DNA of 11,848 bases from Bacteroidia bacterium (GTDB lineage Bacteria; Bacteroidota; Bacteroidia; NS11-12g; UBA9320): positions 1-11,848 of the forward strand of contig JABDQY010000047.1 in NCBI GenBank assembly GCA_013042025.1, written 5' to 3'. A model generated the notes under the pieces. The model did no database searches, was not told where the DNA came from, and saw only the letters and a list, made by a program, of their open reading frames with translations. Position 1 is the stretch's first letter. Each line of letters starts with the position of its first letter. The translations under genes were made by a program, and so were the position numbers. Below are positions 5,856-11,848 of the stretch, one piece after another.

Positions 5856-7433
5856 TTATCGTATAGTTATAATTATTGGACTTAAGTTGGCGTTAAAACC
5901 GTACTTCGCTTCTTTTGCTCTTATTCCTTCAAAAAGTATTCTGTCTCCAGCTCCTGCTGATCTAATCATAGATTTCATTTGACCTGTTAGTGCACTACCG
6001 CTACCTGTTGCCATTACTGGTGGTTTACGCTTATATGCTACAATCATTTTGAAACCTGTTACTCTGTATCTTAAGTTGTATGCAAATCCAGCTCCCATAG
6101 TAGCTAGAATAGATGTTTGAGCCATAACAGAAGATTTACCTTTAGGTAAACCATCATTTGGGATACCACCTAGCTGTGCTGTAGGTTGAGGTAGACTTCT
6201 AACACGAAACTTCTGAGAACCTAGTCTTTTTCCACCTTTTTTTAACGATGCAGAAATTGTTATTTCACCATTGGTACTTCCAGGAACCTTAGCGTTGTAT
6301 TTACCACCGCCTTGTGATCTAAGATTAATACCAGGTGCAGAAATATTAATATCTGCTGCACTAAATCCAGGAACAGAGATTGACATTGGATTGTCAATAC
6401 CTTTATACAATAAGTTCATTTCTGTTGCAGCAATTGTAGCTGTTGGTTTGAATACTTGGTATTCAGCTTCAAAAGGATAAGGTTTTGCCTCACCATCTGG
6501 TCCTACCACAACAATCTCTCCTGAGAACGTTTTGATACCAACTCCTGATGCTCTAGCAGAGTATTTACCTACACCACCTTCAACTGATATAGAACTTCCA
6601 CCTACTTTAACTTCAGGATTTCCTTTTGTATTGGAAGCAACTAATAAGATGTCTGCTTCATAAGCTTCACCTTCCATTACATAGTTTGAACTAGCCAATA
6701 CTTTAGCTTCCAACTTATCAAACTTGTAATCTGTTGCATCAATTTGTTTTGCTAATCTTTCAAGAACGTCAGATTCTAAGGTTTTAGCATCGTTCTTAAG
6801 TCGTGCTAAAATTGCTATTAAACCAGCAGCTGGTTGATGTTCTAAGTTCTCTGCAATCCATCCTGCTTTATTAACACCAGTAGTTTCATCCTCTGCATGT
6901 AACTGACATGCTTCTAATGCCTCATTGTATAAAGACATATCTTTAATTTTTGCAGAATCACCTCCTGGTTTTAAGAAAGCAAGTATAGCTTCTCTTGTAT
7001 CATTAACTTTACTCTTAAATTCTTCACCTTTTGCTTTTTTGTTTTCAGTGAAGTATTTAGCATGTTTCTCCATTAAATCTGGAGCAATAAGAGGTGAGTT
7101 AGGTCCGTTTTCACGGCCATCATACATTTCTTCGATCATCTTCTTCATGTCGTCAATGTATTTATAGAATGTCGCAGCTTCTTTTTGAACACCTTGAGCT
7201 CTTTCGAAATAAGGTTTTGTTTTCTTTGCTGAAGTCTCCATGTTCTTAGCAAATGCTCCCATAGTTGCAGCATTTTTAGAATCAATGTTTAATGCAGCAG
7301 CGTTAAAACTTTGTTCAAATAAGAAGAATGATTTAAGTATTTCTTTTGACACGTTAAGTGCTAGAAGTGCCATGAGTACTAAGTACATCATGTTAATCAT
7401 CTTCTGCCGTGCCGATAATTTACCGCTTGCCAT
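5856..7433 (-). CDS. gldM: T9SS / gliding motor subunit GldM (PorM)
   Basis: GldM has 525 residues. Two copies with five GldL make the proton-driven inner-membrane motor that powers type IX secretion and, where present, gliding. The N-terminus MASGKLSARQKMINMMYLVL is nearly invariant in the family; Arg9 matches the conserved basic residue, and one membrane helix spans about residues 12-33, continuing into NVSKEIL. The rest is periplasmic: a helical bundle to about residue 225 (charged, with AKNMETSAKKTKPYF), then three beta-rich domains at about 225-315, 320-400 and 405-525. These domain limits follow the known GldM structure and are not measured here. The last domain, with GDRILFEGIRAK, faces the GldKN ring. 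It starts 34 bases after gldL, preceded by an A-rich leader typical of Bacteroidota translation starts. Length and motifs are normal. Confidence 0.96.
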   Translation of the reverse strand: MASGKLSARQKMINMMYLVLMALLALNVSKEILKSFFLFEQSFNAAALNIDSKNAATMGAFAKNMETSAKKTKPYFERAQGVQKEAATFYKYIDDMKKMIEEMYDGRENGPNSPLIAPDLMEKHAKYFTENKKAKGEEFKSKVNDTREAILAFLKPGGDSAKIKDMSLYNEALEACQLHAEDETTGVNKAGWIAENLEHQPAAGLIAILARLKNDAKTLESDVLERLAKQIDATDYKFDKLEAKVLASSNYVMEGEAYEADILLVASNTKGNPEVKVGGSSISVEGGVGKYSARASGVGIKTFSGEIVVVGPDGEAKPYPFEAEYQVFKPTATIAATEMNLLYKGIDNPMSISVPGFSAADINISAPGINLRSQGGGKYNAKVPGSTNGEITISASLKKGGKRLGSQKFRVRSLPQPTAQLGGIPNDGLPKGKSSVMAQTSILATMGAGFAYNLRYRVTGFKMIVAYKRKPPVMATGSGSALTGQMKSMIRSAGAGDRILFEGIRAKEAKYGFNANLSPIIITIR

Positions 7434-7467
7434 AATTTTTAATTTTTAAATTTTAATTATGATAAGA

Positions 7468-8133
7468 TTAACTATTTGGTCTCATTGCGTTAAGCATTCC
7501 ACCGTATACTTTATTTAGGTTTTGAATATTTTGATCAAAACTTACTAAGTTATCGTTAAGTGTTTGATTAATGCTTGTAACTTTAGTTGTTGTTTCTTTG
7601 AATGATTCAGTAGTTTCAGATAAGCTTTCTAATGCAGAAACTGCTCTTGTGTAAGAGGAGTTCATTCCTATCAATTGCTCATTTGCTTTGTGAACGTTTT
7701 CAGCATATTCTTTTGTTGCAACAGTAGCTCCAGACAAATCAGCCATAGAACTTACGTTGCTTGAAAGAGATTTTAAACCTGTTCCTAAACCTTCGATTAA
7801 ATCTGGACCAATTTTCGCTTCAGAAAGCATTTGATCTAATTGTTGAGAAACCGCGTCTCCTTGTCCAATACCTGCAGCTGTAGGTCTATCTTCACCTTCC
7901 ATTCCAGCTAATTCAGGATATACAAGACTCCAATCCCATTCTTCATGTAATGGTTCAAATGCAGATAAGAAGAAAATAAATGCTTCAGTACCCATACCTA
8001 CGATAAGCATTAAATCCGCACCAGGAAGGTGAAGAATCTTAAATAATGCTCCTAAAATAACAATTGCCGCACCAATTCCGTACGCCATTGCCATAACTCT
8101 TTTTCCAGATTTTGATTCAAAGAAATTTGCCAT
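7468..8133 (-). CDS. gldL: T9SS / gliding motor stator GldL (PorL)
   Basis: GldL has 221 residues and is the pentameric partner of GldM in the inner membrane. Two membrane helices are clear at about residues 12-34 and 38-59, followed by a long cytoplasmic tail rich in Ser, Thr, Asn and Gln and probably coiled coil (about 115-215). Intramembrane Glu50 in GMGTEAFIFFLSAFE matches the proton-path glutamate known from Flavobacterium johnsoniae GldL (Glu49 there), Glu60 matches the second conserved glutamate, and Lys32 and His35 lie at the end of helix 1. EEWDWSLVYPEL (64-75) is the family hallmark. Compared with the F. johnsoniae protein as I recall it, the loop between the helices (HLPGADL) is about four residues shorter, nearer the PorL type. 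A candidate promoter lies in the 108-base gap upstream; there is no Shine-Dalgarno sequence, only an A-rich leader. Confidence 0.95.
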   Translation of the reverse strand: MANFFESKSGKRVMAMAYGIGAAIVILGALFKILHLPGADLMLIVGMGTEAFIFFLSAFEPLHEEWDWSLVYPELAGMEGEDRPTAAGIGQGDAVSQQLDQMLSEAKIGPDLIEGLGTGLKSLSSNVSSMADLSGATVATKEYAENVHKANEQLIGMNSSYTRAVSALESLSETTESFKETTTKVTSINQTLNDNLVSFDQNIQNLNKVYGGMLNAMRPNS

Positions 8134-8188
8134 AATAATTTTTCAGTTAAAGTTGTTTTTGTTTTTAAGTATTTAAATAAATTTTTGT

Positions 8189-8217
8189 CAAATATATAAA
8201 CGGATTTGAAAAACAAA
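8189..8217 (-). promoter_or_regulatory. Candidate promoter for gldLMN
   Basis: On the minus strand TTTG (8214-8217) and TATATTTG (8189-8196) are separated by 17 bases, matching the Flavobacterium pattern TTG-N17-23-TAnnTTTG. The predicted start lies about 50 bases before the gldL ATG, in the 108-base, very AT-rich gap after gldK. This is the best promoter match in the window and suggests that gldLMN can be transcribed apart from gldK. Confidence 0.55.
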
Positions 8218-8241
8218 TATTATCTAATGTAATATTTATTT

Positions 8242-9498
8242 TTATCTACTATCAGTAGCAGAACGTCCGATGTAAGTTTGAACGCATCTAAATCCAATAA
8301 ATGATTTAGAAGTATCTTGATATTCATATGATCTTGAACCATTTTGAATAAAGTAAGCAACATCTTTCCAGCTACCTCCTCTAGTTACTTTACGTTTTAA
8401 AGTTAACGGTCCGTCATCCTCTGCATCATACTGATAGTCAGAGTTTAAGTCATGTGTAAATTGATGACTAGACTCATCGTATGCAGATATTGTCCACTCA
8501 GCTACATTCCCAGCCATGTTATATAGTCCATAATCATTTGGGAAATAAGAGTCAGCTCTAACTGGATACAATCCACCGTCTGCCATATAGTTACCACGAT
8601 TAGGTTTGAAGTTTGCTAACAAACATCCTTTACTATTTCTTGTATAAGGACCACCCCAAGGATACATATTGTTATCTCTTCCTCCACGAGCTGCAAATTC
8701 CCACTCAAATTCTGTTGGAAGTCTCCAGTACTCAGTAATAGGCATGTTTTCACGCATCCAATATCTATTCAGCCATCTTGTTCTCCAATTACAAAAAGCG
8801 TTTGCTTGATGCCATGATACTCCAACAACCGGATAATCATCATATTTTGGGTGATAGAAATACTGACGAGTCATTGGCTCATTATAAGAATAAGTGAAAT
8901 CTCTAATCCAAACTAACGTGTCAGGATAGATTTTAACCGTATTCTCTTTGATATAATCAGCTCTATTTGAATTGAAGTAGTCGCCTCTAGCAGCTGCTTT
9001 AAAATCAATCCATTGGTAATTGTATTCTAATTTACGGATATCAATCTGACGGCGGAACTCATAACGCTCTTTACCTTGGTAATACATTTGTTCCAAATCA
9101 TCATATGACTCATTGTAATCAATTTCTTCTTCGTAATCAAGAATTTCATGATCATCTATACCTTCAGTAACCAAACCAAGGTATTTGCTACTTCGAGCAA
9201 TACTATCTTTAACGTACTCTACAAACTGACGATACTCATTGTTGGTGATTTCAGTATCATCCATCCACATTGCGTGAACTGAGATTTGTTTGTTAGGAGC
9301 GATGTATGTGTGGAAAATATCCTCATCACTTTGACCAGTGTGGAATGTTCCTGTTGGAATATAAACTGTTCCAAAAGGTTGTGGATGGAACCAAGGACTT
9401 CTTCCTTGAACTCCAATCAGTTCCCCATTGTCTCCCATTCCGCATCCAACTAGCGAAAAAAATGTTACCATCACAAGTGCCTTAGCTATGTACTTCAT
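8242..9498 (-). CDS. gldK: T9SS lipoprotein GldK (PorK), FGE-sulfatase-like fold
   Basis: GldK has 418 residues. It is an outer-membrane lipoprotein that makes the periplasmic ring of the type IX secretion system with GldN. The signal MKYIAKALVMVTFFSLVGC ends in a lipobox with Cys19. The body has the formylglycine-generating-enzyme (SUMF1) fold: WMDDTEITNNEYRQFVEY (78-95), DDYPVVGVSWHQANAFCNWR (220-239), YWRLPTEFEWEFAARGG (257-273), YPWGGPY (279-285), DYGLYNMAGNVAEWT (322-336), RGGSWKDVAYF (373-383) and IGFRC (401-405). In GldK the fold is structural and not known as an enzyme. A tyrosine- and acid-rich insertion at about 113-160 separates the first motif from the core; it looks shorter than in F. 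johnsoniae GldK. An AGAGG Shine-Dalgarno sequence sits eight bases before the ATG. It follows porP by 138 bases. Confidence 0.95.
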   Translation of the reverse strand: MKYIAKALVMVTFFSLVGCGMGDNGELIGVQGRSPWFHPQPFGTVYIPTGTFHTGQSDEDIFHTYIAPNKQISVHAMWMDDTEITNNEYRQFVEYVKDSIARSSKYLGLVTEGIDDHEILDYEEEIDYNESYDDLEQMYYQGKERYEFRRQIDIRKLEYNYQWIDFKAAARGDYFNSNRADYIKENTVKIYPDTLVWIRDFTYSYNEPMTRQYFYHPKYDDYPVVGVSWHQANAFCNWRTRWLNRYWMRENMPITEYWRLPTEFEWEFAARGGRDNNMYPWGGPYTRNSKGCLLANFKPNRGNYMADGGLYPVRADSYFPNDYGLYNMAGNVAEWTISAYDESSHQFTHDLNSDYQYDAEDDGPLTLKRKVTRGGSWKDVAYFIQNGSRSYEYQDTSKSFIGFRCVQTYIGRSATDSR

Positions 9499-9506
9499 AA
9501 TAAATA

Positions 9507-9511
9507 CCTCT
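9507..9511 (-). promoter_or_regulatory. Shine-Dalgarno sequence (AGAGG) of gldK
   Basis: AGAGG on the minus strand lies eight bases before the gldK ATG, a good spacing. It is notable because the starts of gldL, gldM and gldN show only A-rich leaders, as is usual in Bacteroidota. It supports the ATG at 9498 as the gldK start. Confidence 0.4.
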
Positions 9512-9611
9512 TTTAAAAAGTTTTACAAATTAACGTTCAAATGTTGAAATATCCAATTTTTTTAATTCCAACTTCCGATTAATAACGCTTTGATTAGTAG
9601 TTTAGTATTAA

Positions 9612-9643
9612 CAAAAATAATTAAATATATGTCTAACTACAAA
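9612..9643 (-). promoter_or_regulatory. Candidate promoter for gldK
   Basis: Minus-strand TTTG (9640-9643) and TATTTTTG (9612-9619) are 20 bases apart, fitting TTG-N17-23-TAnnTTTG. The -33 part falls in the last codons of porP. The implied leader of about 105 bases contains a small dyad at 9536-9548. The region is very AT-rich, so chance matches are likely and the call is tentative. Confidence 0.4.
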
Positions 9644-10698
9644 AATCTTGGAGTTAATCTAATAATTGGGCTTGGAGGAGTAGTTTCAATTCCGAAACAA
9701 TATTTTAAAAATATTTCGTGAGTACCATTACTTACTTTTTGAACATTTGATACCGTAATGTCATAAGAATAACCTACCTGTAATGGATCTTTTTCATATC
9801 CCAATAGTAAAGAAATGGCATCAGCATTACCCCATTGTCGGTATGCAATCCCACCTCTAAATGTTTTTGCAAATAATGCCGTCATGTTCATATCAAACTG
9901 CGGACGGTACTCACTTCCTACCAATGCGTATTTTCCTAAAATAGCTGGTTCAAGAATAATTCCGTTATTCAATTCATAATCTGCACCAACTATTGTGTAG
10001 TAATGAGGTACAAACTTTCTTGCCAATGTAGTATTGCCTCCCTGAGTGGTTAGTTGAACCGTATATTGAGCTGAATTTAGATTGGTTACTGATAAGCCTG
10101 CATAGAAGTCTTGAAAGATTGACATTCTTTTTTGCTTAAACATTGCACCAAAGTTTGCGTCAAATTTCATTTGATTACCTCCTGTAATTGGGATGTTAGG
10201 GTCCAGCTGATCTTTTGATTTGTAATTTGGTTTATCCCATCCCCACTGAGTTCCACCTAATCCTGCTCCAACTGCAATTTCTCTAAAATCGCCCTGGAAC
10301 ATCATCTTATAGTTTAGGTTTAGCATGAAGGAGGTACTCTTTGTATATCCAATTTTATCATCAATGATTGTAAGTCCTGCTCCTAAAAATTTACTGTTGT
10401 CTTTAGAGAGTCTAAATGAAGTACCAATATTTAGATTATACGTAACGGGTGCTATATCATAAATTACGTCGTTGTTGTAATTTGGGTCACCATCTTTACC
10501 ACGGGTAAAAGTTTGATCATCGTAATCTCTCCACTGATGGTGTGTTAAACCACTTACACAAATTTTGCCCCAGTGCTCTCCAGCTGCAGCAGGATTATAC
10601 GTTTGCATAACATCTTTAAAGTGAGTAAAGTAAGGATCTTGTTGTGCAAAAGAATAAATAGATGCAAAGAGGATTAGGGTAGTAAGTGCTTTCTTCAT
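9637..10698 (-). CDS. porP: PorP/SprF family T9SS outer-membrane protein
   Basis: This protein has 353 residues from the ATG at 10698; the frame continues upstream to a TTG at 10713, but the ATG gives a clean signal peptide (MKKALTTLILFASIYSFA, cleavage before Gln19). PorP/SprF proteins (TIGR03519 as I recall it) are outer-membrane beta-barrels that work with the type IX system. Signatures are QQDPYFTHF (19-27), YNPAAAG (34-40), repeated amphipathic strands with Gly-aromatic patterns, and the family C-terminus LTPRFL. The place directly before gldK matches the porPKLMN order of Porphyromonas gingivalis, where PorP is a T9SS component, so porP is preferred over sprF, which partners the gliding adhesin SprB. 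The paralogues are similar enough that SprF cannot be excluded. The 88-base gap after ftcD holds a weak promoter-like sequence. Confidence 0.9.
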   Translation of the reverse strand: MKKALTTLILFASIYSFAQQDPYFTHFKDVMQTYNPAAAGEHWGKICVSGLTHHQWRDYDDQTFTRGKDGDPNYNNDVIYDIAPVTYNLNIGTSFRLSKDNSKFLGAGLTIIDDKIGYTKSTSFMLNLNYKMMFQGDFREIAVGAGLGGTQWGWDKPNYKSKDQLDPNIPITGGNQMKFDANFGAMFKQKRMSIFQDFYAGLSVTNLNSAQYTVQLTTQGGNTTLARKFVPHYYTIVGADYELNNGIILEPAILGKYALVGSEYRPQFDMNMTALFAKTFRGGIAYRQWGNADAISLLLGYEKDPLQVGYSYDITVSNVQKVSNGTHEIFLKYCFGIETTPPSPIIRLTPRFL

Positions 10699-10738
10699 AA
10701 ACTTCGGTCGCAATTTAAAATAATTTATTTATACGATA

Positions 10739-10765
10739 CAATAATAACTAAATTTCAATTCACAA
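10739..10765 (-). promoter_or_regulatory. Weak candidate promoter for porP
   Basis: Minus-strand TTG (10763-10765) and TATTATTG (10739-10746, one mismatch to TAnnTTTG) are 16 bases apart, just short of the usual spacing. The start would lie about 35 bases before the porP ATG. A 10-base perfect palindrome ACAATATTGT (10762-10771) overlaps the -33 part and could be an operator. Both may be chance in AT-rich DNA. Confidence 0.25.
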
Positions 10766-10786
10766 TATTGTATGGTAACTATGTGT

Positions 10787-11848
10787 TTAAAAGTCAATTG
10801 TCTTATTTACTTGACTTATTATTTTGTCTAAATGTAGACTAGATTCTGAATAAATGTCTTTTGCTTTAACGGCAACTTGTTTTGAGAATTCTTTATCGTT
10901 AAGGTCTTTGATATTTATCATTACGTTCATGAAAGCTCCACCAATCGCTGTTTTAACGCATAAGGCACCTACGCCAGCATCTGTTATTGAAGCGGGGTTG
11001 CCACTATTGGTCATTTCGTTTAAGAGGTGAATCGCTTTGCTTGAAGTTTCCATAACCTTTAGTGGAACTTCTGCAGCATATTGGCTTGCTTTTTCTATAG
11101 CATTCTTTCTTAACTTCTTTTCCTCTTCAGAATCTTTCGGCATTCTAATGGCATCAATAATGGCATTAAAAGATCGCGTATCTTCATCTACCAAGAAGAG
11201 TAATTCATTTTTAATAGCTTGTCCGGTTTCTGCCAATGGAGAAAAGTAATCCAACTTGTTCTCCCATCCAGGTTTATTTGCGGATAGATTAGCAACCATA
11301 GTTCCTAGTGAAACTCCTAAAGCACCAACATAAGCAGAGATACTTCCACCACCTGGTGCCATACTTTCAGAAGCTGTTTCATTTGCAAGTTCTTTAACAC
11401 TCATCGAAATGAGATGTTCAGATTCAACCGATTTAAGCTGGTATTCAATTATTTTCTTTTGAGGATCAAATGGAGCAAGTTCGTCTAGGCCTAAGGATTT
11501 AACCGCAATGTGTATGAGCTCAGCATCGCTAACACCTAATGAACGTTCTTGCTTTTTCAAGAAATGACGACCGGCATCAAGCATAGCATTTAACGGAATT
11601 AAACCTACAAGTTCACTACCCGTAATTCGTACTCCTCTTTTTAAACAGCTTTTTTGAACTTCATCAAAGAAGGTGTGGATTGGTGTGATACTAAAGTTGG
11701 TTAAATTGGCCGATACTTGAGCAACATTGTATTCGTCAATAAACCATCCAACTGCTTGAACCGCCTTGCAAGCTCCAGGAATTCGAACAGAATCTCCGTT
11801 GCTATCTTTTACTATCTTACCATTGTGAGGATTTCCTTCCCTTTTAAC
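10787..11848 (-). CDS. ftcD: Formimidoyltransferase-cyclodeaminase, C-terminal 353 residues
   Basis: This gene runs off the right edge. The frame is open without a stop from 11848 to the TAA at 10787, so the ATG at 11584 is internal and not the start. Upstream of it the sequence reads as the end of the formiminotransferase domain: AVGWFIDEYNVAQVSANLTN at about residues 37-56, RITGSELVGLIPLNAM at about 74-89, then the linker LGLDELAPFDPQKKIIEY. The cyclodeaminase domain covers about 146-353, with the APGGGS loop at about 164-169 and a helical body. The fused enzyme moves the formimino group from formiminoglutamate to tetrahydrofolate, then releases ammonia to give 5,10-methenyltetrahydrofolate, the last step of one route of histidine degradation in the cytoplasm. 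It lies upstream of porP on the same strand, 88 bases apart; no functional link to secretion is known. Other hut genes may lie beyond the edge. Confidence 0.92.
   Translation of the reverse strand, partial: VKREGNPHNGKIVKDSNGDSVRIPGACKAVQAVGWFIDEYNVAQVSANLTNFSITPIHTFFDEVQKSCLKRGVRITGSELVGLIPLNAMLDAGRHFLKKQERSLGVSDAELIHIAVKSLGLDELAPFDPQKKIIEYQLKSVESEHLISMSVKELANETASESMAPGGGSISAYVGALGVSLGTMVANLSANKPGWENKLDYFSPLAETGQAIKNELLFLVDEDTRSFNAIIDAIRMPKDSEEEKKLRKNAIEKASQYAAEVPLKVMETSSKAIHLLNEMTNSGNPASITDAGVGALCVKTAIGGAFMNVMINIKDLNDKEFSKQVAVKAKDIYSESSLHLDKIISQVNKTIDF

Noticed and set aside
7240..7449. Open frame on the plus strand opposite the gldM start
   Set aside because: It is the antisense of a highly conserved coding region with no family resemblance or translation signals; the same holds for open frames opposite the serine hydrolase (3856-4089), gldM (6271-6480, 6925-7167) and ftcD (11037-11249).
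8242..9498. GldK as an active formylglycine-generating or sulfatase-modifying enzyme
   Set aside because: The fold motifs are present, but the gene order and lipoprotein signal identify GldK, a structural ring protein.
10787..11584. A stand-alone cyclodeaminase gene starting at the ATG at 11584
   Set aside because: The frame stays open to the window edge and encodes clear formiminotransferase sequence, so the ATG is internal.
1..11848. A new defence, mobile or biosynthetic system
   Set aside because: No transposase, integrase, toxin-antitoxin pair, nuclease, CRISPR array or phage gene is visible; nearly all the DNA is accounted for by recognisable genes.

Overview
The window is AT-rich and reads as a chromosomal segment of a Bacteroidota bacterium, most likely of the order Flavobacteriales. 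The evidence is a complete porP-gldK-gldL-gldM-gldN set for the core of the type IX secretion system (T9SS), a flavobacterial-type crtD-cruF carotenoid pair, promoter-like TAnnTTTG boxes and few Shine-Dalgarno sequences. Placing it outside the genus Flavobacterium is an inference from two points: porP directly precedes gldK, as in Porphyromonas porPKLMN, and GldL has a short loop between its two membrane helices.

Left part (1-2660, plus strand): the 3' end of a CrtD-type carotenoid desaturase, CruF carotenoid hydratase, a small exported protein of unknown function, and a thiolase resembling 3-oxoadipyl-CoA thiolase. Spacing is tight (20-base overlap, 2-base gap, 17-base gap), so this looks like one transcript. 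A TAnnTTTG box six bases before the thiolase start may give that gene its own promoter. CrtD and CruF together act on the acyclic end of a carotenoid, pointing to a monocyclic pigment of the myxol or saproxanthin kind.

Middle (2711-4747, minus strand): a 678-residue lipoprotein with an N-terminal class C beta-lactamase-like serine hydrolase domain, followed by three clear and one weak C-terminal repeats resembling the repeat of fungal polyglycine hydrolases. It is convergent with the thiolase gene and separated from it by 50 bases containing two small inverted repeats.

Right part (4931-11848, minus strand, transcribed right to left): the 3' part of a formimidoyltransferase-cyclodeaminase gene (histidine degradation, one-carbon supply), then porP, gldK, gldL, gldM and gldN, closed by a strong bidirectional terminator at 4931-4961. 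GldL and GldM form the proton-driven inner-membrane motor, GldK and GldN form the periplasmic ring attached to the outer membrane, and PorP is the outer-membrane partner protein. Candidate promoters lie before porP, gldK, gldL and gldN.

I see no mobile element, CRISPR array, tRNA or rRNA, and no gap above 300 bases. Most of the window is recognisable core biology. The least ordinary items are the serine hydrolase-repeat lipoprotein and the unknown small protein next to cruF. I do not see a convincing new multi-gene system.
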